NCBI GenBank assembly: GCA_009917545.1
Contig: QZDW01000013.1
Coordinates: 1 to 64,000 of the forward strand
DNA from: a bacterium 1XD42-76
GTDB taxonomy: Bacteria > Bacillota > Clostridia > Lachnospirales > Lachnospiraceae
Reading direction: 5' to 3'
Length of the DNA: 64,000 nucleotides
Shown: positions 1 to 6,892 of the stretch, one piece after another
Numbering within the stretch: position 1 is the stretch's first letter
How the letters are laid out: each line of letters opens with the position of its first letter
Notes under the pieces: generated by a model
What the model was told of the DNA's origin: nothing
What the model saw: only the letters and a program-made list of their open reading frames with translations
Databases searched by the model: none
Position numbers and translations under genes: made by a program

Positions 1-102
1 CATGAACCCCCGCATACAAAAGGTTTTTAAGAATTTCCTCGGATAATTAAAAATCTCGGATAATGCGCCCTTGCTTTTAAGCAAGGGTAGGGGCATAAGC
101 CG
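1..102. other. Left-edge noncoding stretch with direct and inverted repeats
   Basis: A 10-bp direct repeat, CTCGGATAAT, occurs at 38-47 and 55-64. A near-perfect palindrome, CCCTTGCTT followed by AAGCAAGGG, spans 68-87 just downstream of the DUF3847 stop on the minus strand. The palindrome has no T-run on that strand, so it may be a protein-binding or processing site as easily as a terminator. No coding sequence is supported here. Confidence 0.4.
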
Positions 103-498
103 TTACCCTTGCGCCGCGCTCCCGTCCGCGTCCCCGCCTGCGCCGCCCTCGCGGGCTATATGGGTGGTTTTGGCGGTGAGTGGCGTGTTACCCTGTGCCG
201 CCGTTTCTGCGCCCTGTGCGGGGGCTGTGGCGGCGTTCTGGGCGGTCAATTCGTCCAGTATGCGGCGGGCGTGGTCGGTCATTACAGTTTTTTCAAGGAA
301 GGTCTTGAATTGTTCCTCTGTCAGCGGTATCGTGTCGGGGACAAGGCTTTCAAAAAGCCCCATGCGGCGGCATAGGCGTTTTGTCCTGTCCTTGCGTTCC
401 TGTGCCTTTTGCTCCTGCACAAGCTGTCTGCGCCTGTTTTCAAGCTGTCGGATTTCTTCCTCAATGCTCGTGATTTTTTCGGCTTTGGTCTTTGCCAC
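103..498 (-). CDS. DUF3847 family mobile-element protein
   Basis: This 131-aa protein resembles the DUF3847 family, small proteins found beside mobilisation genes of Gram-positive transposons and conjugative elements; their function is unknown. Residues 8-40 are rich in E, K, Q and R with a coiled-coil pattern, followed by the family-like segment around GLFESLVPDTIPLTEEQF, and a low-complexity Ala/Gly tail that is probably disordered. The start is a GTG at 498 preceded by an AAAGGAG ribosome binding site. It follows the TnpW-like gene on the same strand and is probably co-transcribed with it. Confidence 0.75.
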   Translation of the reverse strand: MAKTKAEKITSIEEEIRQLENRRRQLVQEQKAQERKDRTKRLCRRMGLFESLVPDTIPLTEEQFKTFLEKTVMTDHARRILDELTAQNAATAPAQGAETAAQGNTPLTAKTTHIAREGGAGGDADGSAAQG

Positions 499-576
499 GG
501 GTCAATCGCTCCTTTCGTGTTTGGTGTGGAATGGATAGGATAGGAATGGATTTTTACAGATAATCGTTTTCCCGTT

Positions 577-753
577 TTATTCCCCCTTGTCTGCAAGTAT
601 CATTTTCAGCAGCTTGTCGCGGAATGTTTCTGTGCCGCTGTGGTTGAAAAACAGCTCCGCAACAATGGTCTGCCCGTTCCTGTGTGTCGTGATGATACCG
701 TCCGGCTTTCGGGGCGGGGCGGGCGTTTCTTTCTTTTCTGTCCATTCTGTCAA
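577..753 (-). CDS. TnpW-like transposon-encoded protein
   Basis: This short protein (58 aa from the chosen start) matches the pattern of TnpW-like transposon proteins: a charged N-terminus, a PDGII motif, then an ending in which a Thr- and Lys-rich helix carries KLLKMILADKGE. Its role is not known. An ATG 14 codons upstream (795) keeps the frame open, but an AAAGGAG site lies about 7 nt before a TTG at 753, so the TTG is taken as the start. It sits between the serine recombinase and the DUF3847 gene on the same strand. Confidence 0.65.
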   Translation of the reverse strand: MTEWTEKKETPAPPRKPDGIITTHRNGQTIVAELFFNHSGTETFRDKLLKMILADKGE

Positions 754-797
754 TGGGTCGCTCCTTTCTTTGGGCAATGCCTGTATAACAGGCATGG

Positions 798-832
798 AAA
801 AAGGGATTTCCCGTATTTGGAAAATCCCTTTT
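798..832 (-). terminator. Hairpin terminator after the serine recombinase gene
   Basis: The arms AAAAGGGATTT (799-809) and AAATCCCTTTT (822-832) form an 11-bp stem with a 12-nt loop. Read on the minus strand the right arm runs into a short T-run, so it can end the recombinase transcript 20 nt after its stop codon. Confidence 0.6.
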
Positions 833-851
833 AGCTGTTGGCTGTTTGGTT

Positions 852-2696
852 TTACTGTGCGGTTGCGGCGGCTTGCGCCTTTTTCCTCGCCCGATATTCC
901 CGCGCTTTGATACGGTCATACTCCCGTTGCTGTTCGCGGTTTCTGGCGCGGTAGGCTTTGGAATATTCACGGTGGTAGGCGCGGCTCTTTTCCTTTTTCG
1001 CTTCTTCGATTTCCTCCCGCATTTTTTTGATTTCCTGCTCTGTCGGCTCGGCAAGCTGTGTCAGTTCGTTTTCAAATTTGCCGATATGGTTGAAGTATAT
1101 CCCGATATGCTGAATGGCGTATCTCGCCCGCTTCTGGTCGCGCTCATGCACTTCAATCCTGCTGATAAACTCATTGAGAATGGCGGGGGTGAGTTCGGCA
1201 AAGTCGGCATATCGTTCTGTCAGTTTTACAAACCTCTGCGCCCGTCCTCCCGCGTTCTCAAAAGCGGACAACTGCTCTTCGATTTCCGCAAGTTCCGCTT
1301 TCAGTGTATAGTATTCTTCTGAATACTTCCGCGACATCTGCTCATAACGGTCTTGCTCAATTACTCCCAGTGCGTTGTCCTCGTACAGCTTATCCAGAAC
1401 CTTTTCGATTTGTTCAAGCCGCATTGTGACTTGCGGTACGCGCTTCTGCTGTTTCTTCGTCCTGTCGGTCTGCTGTACGTCAAGGCTCTTTTTCACTAAG
1501 GCTTCAAAATCCGCCCTGTTGCTGATGGAGTATTCCGCGATTTTTTTCAGCACGTCCGCAACGGTCTGCATGAGTAAATCCGCGTCCATGATATGTGGGG
1601 AATGGCACTTCGGGTTTCTGGCTTTCCCCTTGTGGTATTCACTGCAAAAGGCAACGTGCCGTTTGCCGCCGTTCCTGTAATCTGTCCGTATGTGCATTTT
1701 TGCGCCGCAGTCCTTACAGAAAAGCAGGCCCGACAAAGGGTGGATTTCCCCGTCCCCGTTTGGTCGCCTGACAGGGGCGTTTTCCAAAATCCGCTGTACG
1801 TTTTCAAAATCAGTGCGGTCGATAACCGGCGCATGGACATTTTCGGTAATCTGCCACTGGCTTCTGTCTACATAGTGGTTTCGTTTGTCACGGAAATGCT
1901 TTGTGGTCTTGAAGTTCACCACATCTCCGCAATACTCCTGCCTTGTGAGGATACGGGTCAAGGTCGCCTTATTCCATTTGTAGCGGTTTTCCTCGTTCAG
2001 CGTCCTGCTTTTTGCCGTTCCCCGCCCACGGTCTTTCATGTAGAATGTGGGGGTCGGGATTTGCTCATTTTTCAGATATACGGCAATCTGGTTTCGGTTT
2101 TTCCCGTCCAGAAACAGGCGGAAAATAAGGCGGACAACTTCGGCGGCTTCTTCGTCAATCAACCAAAAATCCTTGTTGTCGGGGTCTTTCACATAACCAT
2201 AGGGGGCTTCGGTGGCGATTGGCTTGCCACTCATGCCTTTGGTCTTAATACCCGTTTTCACTTTCTTGCTGATGTCCTTTGCGTACCACTCTGACATGAT
2301 ATTGATGAACGGCGCAAACTCCAATGTGTCGGGCTTTTCGCTGTCTATTCCGTTGTTCACCGCGATAAAGCGCACGTTGTTTCTGCGGAAAATCTCCATA
2401 GCGTTTCCCACTTGGAGATAGTCGCGCCCCCAACGGGTCATATCTTTCATAATGCACACGCCGACTTTGCCGTTTTCCACGTCCTCTATCATGCGGGAGT
2501 AGGCAGAACGGTCAAAAAATCTGCCGCTTTCGTCATCGTCAATGTAGTGCCGGATATTGGTTAATTTTAACTGTCTGGCATAGCTTTCCAGAAATTTCTT
2601 CTGGTTCTGTATGCTGTTGCTCTCGCCGCCGTCCCTGTCCTCGTCCCCCACGGACAGGCGGGAGTAAAGGGCTGTGATTTTGCTGTAATCATTCAT
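852..2696 (-). CDS. Large serine recombinase (TnpX/transposon-resolvase type)
   Basis: This is a 614-aa large serine recombinase that would excise and insert the element. The N-terminal resolvase domain holds YSRLS, with the nucleophile at Ser15 and Arg13 beside it, and DDDESGRFFDR. A recombinase domain follows, then a zinc beta-ribbon beginning LLFCKDCGAKMH at about residue 335-345 and continuing to a Cys/His cluster, a coiled coil at about 420-470, and a basic, Arg/Lys/Glu-rich tail. The length fits the family. An upstream ATG (2717) exists, but AGGAGG lies 8 nt before the ATG at 2696, which is chosen. The gene appears intact, so this may be the only active mobility gene in the window. Confidence 0.93.
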   Translation of the reverse strand: MNDYSKITALYSRLSVGDEDRDGGESNSIQNQKKFLESYARQLKLTNIRHYIDDDESGRFFDRSAYSRMIEDVENGKVGVCIMKDMTRWGRDYLQVGNAMEIFRRNNVRFIAVNNGIDSEKPDTLEFAPFINIMSEWYAKDISKKVKTGIKTKGMSGKPIATEAPYGYVKDPDNKDFWLIDEEAAEVVRLIFRLFLDGKNRNQIAVYLKNEQIPTPTFYMKDRGRGTAKSRTLNEENRYKWNKATLTRILTRQEYCGDVVNFKTTKHFRDKRNHYVDRSQWQITENVHAPVIDRTDFENVQRILENAPVRRPNGDGEIHPLSGLLFCKDCGAKMHIRTDYRNGGKRHVAFCSEYHKGKARNPKCHSPHIMDADLLMQTVADVLKKIAEYSISNRADFEALVKKSLDVQQTDRTKKQQKRVPQVTMRLEQIEKVLDKLYEDNALGVIEQDRYEQMSRKYSEEYYTLKAELAEIEEQLSAFENAGGRAQRFVKLTERYADFAELTPAILNEFISRIEVHERDQKRARYAIQHIGIYFNHIGKFENELTQLAEPTEQEIKKMREEIEEAKKEKSRAYHREYSKAYRARNREQQREYDRIKAREYRARKKAQAAATAQ

Positions 2697-2741
2697 GTGC
2701 ATATCCTCCTGCGTCAATATAGGCGTTGCTTACAGTTAAGA

Positions 2742-3050
2742 TTATGCACTCCAACGGGCCGATCCGTATTCTTCATCCCGCCGAAATTTCTTTGCGTTCT
2801 TGCTTTTCACATAGATCAGCAGGCGAAAGCCCACCGCCCCCGCAATACCGATGAGCCAGTCAAAGGGGTTGAGCCCCGGGGCGAAATCGGCAAAGGCCGG
2901 GCCGATGGTTAAGCCCAGCCCCATGAGCTTATGGGCGAAGTCCGCACCCGCCGCCAGACGGTAGGCCGTCCCCATTTTCAAACAGGCCCAAAGAATAAAC
3001 AGGTATGGAATGTTGGGAATGAGATATTTCTTAATCTTATCGTTCTTCAC
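2742..3050 (-). pseudogene. Truncated VirD4/TraG-type coupling protein (N-terminal stump)
   Basis: About 100 codons remain of a type IV secretion coupling protein. The start is GTG at 3050, behind an AAAGGAGGT site, and overlaps the end of the PcfB gene by 14 nt. Two hydrophobic segments are visible (YLIPNIPYLFILWACLKMG and LIGIAGAVGFRLLIYV), followed by the family hallmark FRRDEEYGSARW. Two residues later the frame stops; the Walker motifs and the rest of the ATPase are missing. The break coincides with the end of the serine-recombinase element, so insertion of that element is the likely cause. Confidence 0.8.
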
Positions 3051-3513
3051 GAACCACCTCCTTTGCCCGTTCTTTCGTTTTGGTTTTTTCCTTGGCAAGC
3101 TGATCCGCCGCCCGCTTGAGCTGTTCCCGGATGGGGATGCGGCTGGATTTTGACTTTCCAAGCAGTTTCCGGGAATAGCTTTCAAAACAGGCGGTGATGG
3201 CGTCCGCCTGCCCAGCCTTGAAAAACAGCAGGTATTTGTCCGGCCCGGTCTGGTAAAACGCATAATCCACATTGAAACGGCGGGCCATGCGGTCAAAGAG
3301 CTTGGGGGACTCTACCTCAATACTGTTTACATTCTCCCCATGTCCCATGAGCTTTTTTACGCTCTGCCTGCCGTGGGGCCGCTGGGCCGCCCTATGCCGT
3401 TTGGCAAGCTGGCGGCCCGCCGCCTGGAGCATATAAGCCAGCCCCCGGGCCGTCAGTTTTCCGGCCCGGACGGAAATCGCTATGGAGCTCCGGGAAATTT
3501 CTTCGTCAATCAG
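3037..3513 (-). CDS. PcfB/DUF3801 family conjugation protein
   Basis: This protein matches the PcfB (DUF3801) family, accessory factors encoded next to VirD4-type coupling proteins in Gram-positive conjugative elements. Visible family features are the stretch around GRQSVKKLMGHG, then FNVDYAFYQTGPDKYLLFFKAGQADAI split over the central domain, and a Lys/Arg/Glu-rich tail. The first ATG in frame (3432) would remove about 27 family-like residues (RSSIAISVRAGKLTARG is just upstream), so the start is placed at a CTG (3513) 8 nt after AAGGAGG; an ATT follows directly. This non-standard start is an inference. The 158-aa length then fits the family. Confidence 0.75.
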   Translation of the reverse strand: MIDEEISRSSIAISVRAGKLTARGLAYMLQAAGRQLAKRHRAAQRPHGRQSVKKLMGHGENVNSIEVESPKLFDRMARRFNVDYAFYQTGPDKYLLFFKAGQADAITACFESYSRKLLGKSKSSRIPIREQLKRAADQLAKEKTKTKERAKEVVREER

Positions 3514-3542
3514 TTACATCGCCTCCTTTCTTGGGCCGCCTT

Positions 3543-3557
3543 GGGACAAAGTGTCTC
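3543..3557. promoter_or_regulatory. Dyad GGGACA-AAG-TGTCTC, copy 1
   Basis: This is one of three copies of the imperfect palindrome GRGACA-N3-TGTCYC within 2.4 kb around the ParB-like gene. It lies between the ArdA stop and the PcfB start, in the short gap that would hold the PcfB leader. The function is inferred only from symmetry and recurrence. Confidence 0.45.
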
Positions 3558-3568
3558 GAAGCGCCTTG

Positions 3569-4273
3569 TCAGCGTTCCTCCCGGCCCTTTTCAGTCAGCC
3601 GCCGGAATCCCTCTTTTGAGGAACCGTCAATCACCTCCTTATAGGCGGCCATCTGTTCCCGGATGGAAAGCTGGGGAAAAGAAAAAACCTTGTGCCCGGC
3701 GGGAATGTCCTTGGTATCGTGATAATATTCCTTGAAATCGCCGCTGGTCTGGACGATATAGCCGCCCGGGGCAAAGTGGCCGCCCTCGTTGATCGAAACA
3801 TCCCGCCCGTATGCCCCATAATCAAAATAATCTTTCAGTTCTGCCGGGATGGGCAAGTCATCGGCCCAGTAACGGCCCAAGTCCTCCTCCGTTTCAATAT
3901 CCGGGTAAAACTCAAAGCAGTCCAGATTTTGCGCCAGGTTGATAATGTCCGCCACGCTGGAAGTATGGGCGCCGATGTTCAGGGCGGCCTCAAATTTTTC
4001 CAGTTCGTCTTGATCCAGTTCCGAGAGCAGGCAGGCAAGGTGGTTTAATTCGTCCAGATTTTCATACTCGCCAAGGTAGTCATAGAGCCCCAGCACATCG
4101 CCGTCAAAGCTGGTAATGAAAAATTCCTCGTACCGTATGCCGTCCACCCCGATATGTTTTAACAGGGCCTGCACCTCCTGGGGGCTGGTGGGGAATTTCA
4201 GCGTTTCCCCCACCAGTTCCCCCTCGTTGTATTTCCCAAGGTTGGTGATGTAGGCTTCAAACAGGGACGGCAT
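3569..4273 (-). CDS. ardA: ArdA-type antirestriction protein
   Basis: ArdA proteins mimic DNA and inhibit type I restriction enzymes so that incoming conjugative DNA survives. The 234-aa product is strongly acidic and starts with the typical LFEAYITNLGKYNEGELVGE segment, followed by Asp/Glu-rich DNA-mimic regions (for example the EEDLGRYWADDLPIP stretch) and FDYGAYGRDVSINEGG. It has a C-terminal extension after the core, common in ArdA from Firmicutes elements. Its start overlaps the stop of the DUF7768-type gene by one base, which indicates translational coupling. It is intact, unlike several neighbours. Confidence 0.9.
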   Translation of the reverse strand: MPSLFEAYITNLGKYNEGELVGETLKFPTSPQEVQALLKHIGVDGIRYEEFFITSFDGDVLGLYDYLGEYENLDELNHLACLLSELDQDELEKFEAALNIGAHTSSVADIINLAQNLDCFEFYPDIETEEDLGRYWADDLPIPAELKDYFDYGAYGRDVSINEGGHFAPGGYIVQTSGDFKEYYHDTKDIPAGHKVFSFPQLSIREQMAAYKEVIDGSSKEGFRRLTEKGREER

Positions 4274-4614
4274 CAGCGGTGCCCCTGTTCCTTGACGGTC
4301 AAAATGCCCTCAAGGGTGGTGGCGGTGATCCCCAGCCGCTGGGCTACGGCAATATCGTTTTTCATAGCCTCGGTCATGGTGTGTCCGCAGACCACCAGCA
4401 CATGGGAGCGGCGCAAGAGGTCACGGCCTATGTCGATACCGCTTTTATGCTCCTCGGGTACTGCGTCATTGAGGAACAGCGGCAGATAGAGGGTAGGACA
4501 GATCGGGGAAAAGCCCGCCTCATAGACTGCCCGGCAATACTGGACGGCCAATTCCGCGTTTTCGCTGTCGCCGCCAAACCATGCGGCGGTAATATAAGCA
4601 AGGGGTCGCTTCAT
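4273..4614 (-). CDS. DUF7768/DUF4406-like protein
   Basis: The 113-aa protein looks like the DUF4406/DUF7768 group, small Rossmann-like proteins related in fold to nucleoside 2-deoxyribosyltransferases and frequent on conjugative elements and phages. It begins with a beta strand (PLAYITAAWFGGD), has the segment AGFSPICPTLYLPLFL, and ends with SHVLVVCGHTMTEAMKNDIAVA before a final strand. I cannot assign a reaction. It is coupled to ardA by a one-base overlap. Its upstream region holds the long inverted repeat described separately. Confidence 0.7.
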   Translation of the reverse strand: MKRPLAYITAAWFGGDSENAELAVQYCRAVYEAGFSPICPTLYLPLFLNDAVPEEHKSGIDIGRDLLRRSHVLVVCGHTMTEAMKNDIAVAQRLGITATTLEGILTVKEQGHR

Positions 4615-4658
4615 AAGTAAAAACCTCCATTCTATAATGATTGTTCAACCCTAACCCC

Positions 4659-4690
4659 CCGCCCTTTCCCAATCTTGGGAAAGGGGGCGG
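4659..4690. terminator. Hairpin CCGCCCTTTCCC / GGGAAAGGGGGCGG
   Basis: A stem of roughly 14 bp is formed by CCGCCCTTTCCCAA and TTGGGAAAGGGGGCGG around a very short loop. It lies upstream of the DUF7768-type gene and downstream of the ParB-like gene on the minus strand, and could end the ParB-like transcript. There is no clear T-run, so its role is uncertain. Confidence 0.4.
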
Positions 4691-4851
4691 CTCTGGAGGA
4701 TATACCCCCGCCGCCTGCCGGGGAAATAGCACAGCCGGGGCAGACCGTCAAGGGCAGGCCGCCGCAGGCGGCGGGGCCGTTGGCCCCCTTGACGGCCCGC
4801 TCCCGGCTGTGCTAAACAACAGACGGCGACGGGGGATATATACCACCAGAG
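4691..4851. repeat. Interrupted inverted repeat of about 160 nt
   Basis: The outer arms begin CTCTGGAGGATATA (4691) and, read as reverse complement, CTCTGGTGGTATATA (ending 4851), and both continue into CCCCCG and CGCC. The inner arms are TAGCACAGCCGGG (4727-4739) and its complement CCCGGCTGTGCTA (4802-4814), then CCGTCAAGGG against CCCTTGACGG. At the centre GGCCGCCG and GCGGCGGGGCC fold again. The whole gap between the ParB-like and DUF7768 genes is thus one long cruciform-capable structure. It may be a transfer origin, a partition site or an RNA structure; none is shown. Confidence 0.7.
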
Positions 4852-4876
4852 CCATCGCAAAGGGACGGGGCCCCTC

Positions 4877-4891
4877 GGGACAAAATGTCTC
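4877..4891. promoter_or_regulatory. Dyad GGGACA-AAA-TGTCTC, copy 2
   Basis: This is the second copy of the GRGACA-N3-TGTCYC palindrome. It starts 8 nt beyond the 3' end of the ParB-like gene, beside the long inverted repeat. Copies 1 and 2 share the extended sequence GGGACAAARTGTCTCGAA. Confidence 0.45.
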
Positions 4892-4898
4892 GAAGTGG

Positions 4899-6326
4899 TT
4901 ACTTGTCTTTTTCCATCTTCTTCGGAGCTTTTGTAAGCTGGGGCGGCTGTTTCTGTTTCCACTCGTCCAGCAGGCCCATGATCTGCTCCTTCATTTTGGC
5001 GGGAGTAACCTCCTTGCCGAAATACTTTTCCAGTTCAGCGGTTGAAATAATCACGCCTTTATCCTCCTTTTTCTTTTCTGATAAGATGCCGTCAATCACA
5101 TCCCCGTTGAGCTTTCCCTCTTTATCCAGCTCCCGGAGCCGTTTTGCCTGGGCTACCGAGGGGGAGGACTGCTCGCCGTCAATGGAAACGGCAACAAGCC
5201 TCTGGTTTTTCGGTTTAATGTAGGACAGCTCCACGGCGGGCATAAAGCCAAGCCCTTTCTCGTCCACCTTGTTCAAGAGCTCCGGGACAAGGGAGTTCAG
5301 CCGGATATAGCGCATGACTTTTTTATAGTTCATGCCGTTGTTTTCCCCGACAATCTCAACGGAGCGTTTTCCGATGTCCCCCTCGGCCACGCCGTCCAGA
5401 CGGCCTCCCTGGTGCTTGATGGCCTCCACTTCCAGATCCAAAAGTTTTGCAAGCTCGCTGGGCAGGGCCTCCCCACGCTGTTTGTTGCTGCTTTTCATTT
5501 CCCGGACAGCCTCGATGTCCGTCATGCTGCGGACGATACAGGGGAGCTCCTCCAGCCCGGCCAGCTCACTTCCACGGTGGCGGCGGTGGCCCGCCACAAT
5601 CTCATAACCGTTGCCGTCCTTTTCCGGGCGGACGGTGGCGGGGGTCATAACGCCATGCTCCTTGATCGTCCCCACCAGCTCGGCCATTTTTTCATCGTCC
5701 TTTACCTGGAACGGGTGATCCCGGAAAGTATGGAACGCATGGAGATCGGAAAGTTTCAGATAAACCAGCTTTCCCTCGTCAATGGGACGGGGCGGGGTGG
5801 CGGGCTCGGGAGCAGGCGGCTCCGGGACAGCGGCCTCCCGGACGGGAGCGCCCTTTGGGGCATCCGGGGCTTTGCCGTCACTTCGGGACACTTTGTCTCG
5901 TTTGGGCGGCTTTGCCTTTCCGGGGGCCGTTTTATCCTCCTTGGGCGGACGGCCCTTGCGTGGCTTTGTTTCCTCCTTGCCAGCGGGCCCCGCTTTTGCT
6001 TCTTTGGGCGGGCGGCCACGCCGGGGCGTTTTCGGCTTATCGCCGCCAGCGGCAGGAAGTTCCTCCTTTCCGTCTTTACCCGCCGCCTCCTTTTCCACCT
6101 GGGCCCGGGCCGCCTGCCGCTTTTCGCCCATCAGCTCATTGATCTTGTCAAAGGACACCACCACATCGCCGGGAGCGGGCTGGGCAGGCCCGGCCTGTTC
6201 CTGCTTGGGCGTGGGTGCGGCGGCCTGTTCGGGAGCCGGGGCCTGGGGCTGGTCTGCCGCAACAGGCCCGGGAGCCTCCGGGAGTTTTTCACTGCCGGGG
6301 CCTGTGTTCAGTTTTTCATCAGCCAT
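4899..6326 (-). CDS. ParB-like partition/nuclease-fold protein of a conjugative element
   Basis: This 475-aa protein has a long disordered N-terminal part rich in Pro, Ala, Lys and Glu (about residues 1-185) holding two AT-hook-like motifs, RRGRPPKEA and RKGRPPKED, then a ParB N-domain (about 188-285) with the nucleotide-binding hallmark AGHRRHRGSELAG, an HTH-like KorB/ParB middle region, and a charged C-terminus. ParB proteins bind centromere-like DNA and use CTP; AT-hooks would add minor-groove binding. An AGGAGG site precedes the ATG. No ParA gene lies upstream, where one is usually found; a terminator and AT-rich DNA follow instead, so the element is probably deleted there. Confidence 0.85.
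   Translation of the reverse strand: MADEKLNTGPGSEKLPEAPGPVAADQPQAPAPEQAAAPTPKQEQAGPAQPAPGDVVVSFDKINELMGEKRQAARAQVEKEAAGKDGKEELPAAGGDKPKTPRRGRPPKEAKAGPAGKEETKPRKGRPPKEDKTAPGKAKPPKRDKVSRSDGKAPDAPKGAPVREAAVPEPPAPEPATPPRPIDEGKLVYLKLSDLHAFHTFRDHPFQVKDDEKMAELVGTIKEHGVMTPATVRPEKDGNGYEIVAGHRRHRGSELAGLEELPCIVRSMTDIEAVREMKSSNKQRGEALPSELAKLLDLEVEAIKHQGGRLDGVAEGDIGKRSVEIVGENNGMNYKKVMRYIRLNSLVPELLNKVDEKGLGFMPAVELSYIKPKNQRLVAVSIDGEQSSPSVAQAKRLRELDKEGKLNGDVIDGILSEKKKEDKGVIISTAELEKYFGKEVTPAKMKEQIMGLLDEWKQKQPPQLTKAPKKMEKDK
5885..5899. promoter_or_regulatory. Dyad GGGACA-CTT-TGTCTC, copy 3 (inside the ParB-like gene)
   Basis: This third copy of the palindrome has its central three bases inverted (CTT instead of AAG), so it reads as GAGACA-AAG-TGTCCC on the other strand. 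It lies inside the coding sequence of the disordered region, as parS sites often do near parB genes. Binding by the encoded protein is only a hypothesis. Confidence 0.4.
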
Positions 6327-6413
6327 TCACTAACCTCCTTTTTGTGAAAGTTGCATAAATTTAGGGGTTAAATTTCTGTAATTATTTTTTGCCTCCTTTC
6401 CGCCTATCCACGC

Positions 6414-6450
6414 AAAAAAGCCGCCCGTTTTTTCATGCCGGACGGCTTTT
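6414..6450. terminator. Bidirectional hairpin terminator
   Basis: The arms AAAAGCCGCCCG (6416-6427) and CCGGACGGCTTTT (6438-6450) form a strong stem with one internal mismatch and with A/T runs on both sides. It separates the GC-rich conjugation remnant from the AT-richer cargo to the right. Confidence 0.65.
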
Positions 6451-6892
6451 AGCGTAATGTGATAGATCAAATATTATTTTTTGTGGTTGGTAGGCTTTGA
6501 AAAGCCTTGTATTTACAGTGTTCTTATTAAGAAACAATCATAGGAGAAGGGTACCCTTTTCCGTAAATCTGCCCGTCCGCGCTATGGCTTGCCGGACAGA
6601 TTTTGCTTGTTGGGAAGAATCCCAAACCCTCTTGAAAACCCTCTCACTACCTACAACACCGCACAGGGCAGTTTTGACGGAGTTTTGAGAGAAATTTTCA
6701 AAAAAGTTTTCCTTATGCCTTACTACGGGGAAGTTTGGAAAATGCCAATGTATCAGAAGAAAATTTCTAAAAATCTTTCTTATCGGGGTAGACTGTTGTA
6801 TACTGGTAAATACTTGTCCTTAAAACCGCAAGATATATGAAAAGCGGAATGAAATATCCTGCTATAATGCAGAGAGAAAGGAGGAAGCTGCA
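6451..6892. other. Gene-poor stretch between conjugation remnant and cargo
   Basis: No protein family is recognisable here; the short open frames look like chance. Two small palindromes are visible: AGGCTTT and AAAGCCT, about 6490-6505, and AAGGGTACCCTT at 6547-6558. The base composition turns from GC-rich to AT-richer across this stretch. The right end holds the promoter of the AraC-GNAT gene. Confidence 0.5.
6860..6868 (+). promoter_or_regulatory. Extended -10 promoter of the AraC-GNAT gene
   Basis: The sequence TGCTATAAT gives a perfect -10 (TATAAT at 6863-6868) with the TGn extension. No good -35 hexamer lies 17 bp upstream, as expected for an extended -10 promoter. Transcription would begin near 6875, only a few bases before the GAAAGGAGG ribosome binding site. 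Confidence 0.55.

Larger units (their letters stand above)
1..2756 (-). mobile_element. Right part of a serine-recombinase mobilisable element, inserted in a coupling-protein gene
   Basis: This unit carries, on the minus strand, a large serine recombinase, a TnpW-like protein and a DUF3847 protein, a set known from Tn4451/TnpX-type and related mobilisable elements of Clostridia. Its right boundary is placed near 2,735-2,756 because the VirD4/TraG reading frame that enters from the right loses family resemblance immediately after the residues GSARW and stops two codons later. The left end is outside the window. The exact terminal bases and any target duplication cannot be fixed without the empty site. 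The boundary is an inference from the broken coupling-protein gene. Confidence 0.6.

Noticed and set aside
5412-6347. A 311-codon open frame on the plus strand
   Set aside because: It is the antisense shadow of the GC-rich ParB-like gene; it has no ribosome binding site and no family resemblance.
6497-6840. Short plus-strand frames as remnant genes
   Set aside because: They overlap one another in different frames, have no ribosome binding sites and resemble no family known to me.
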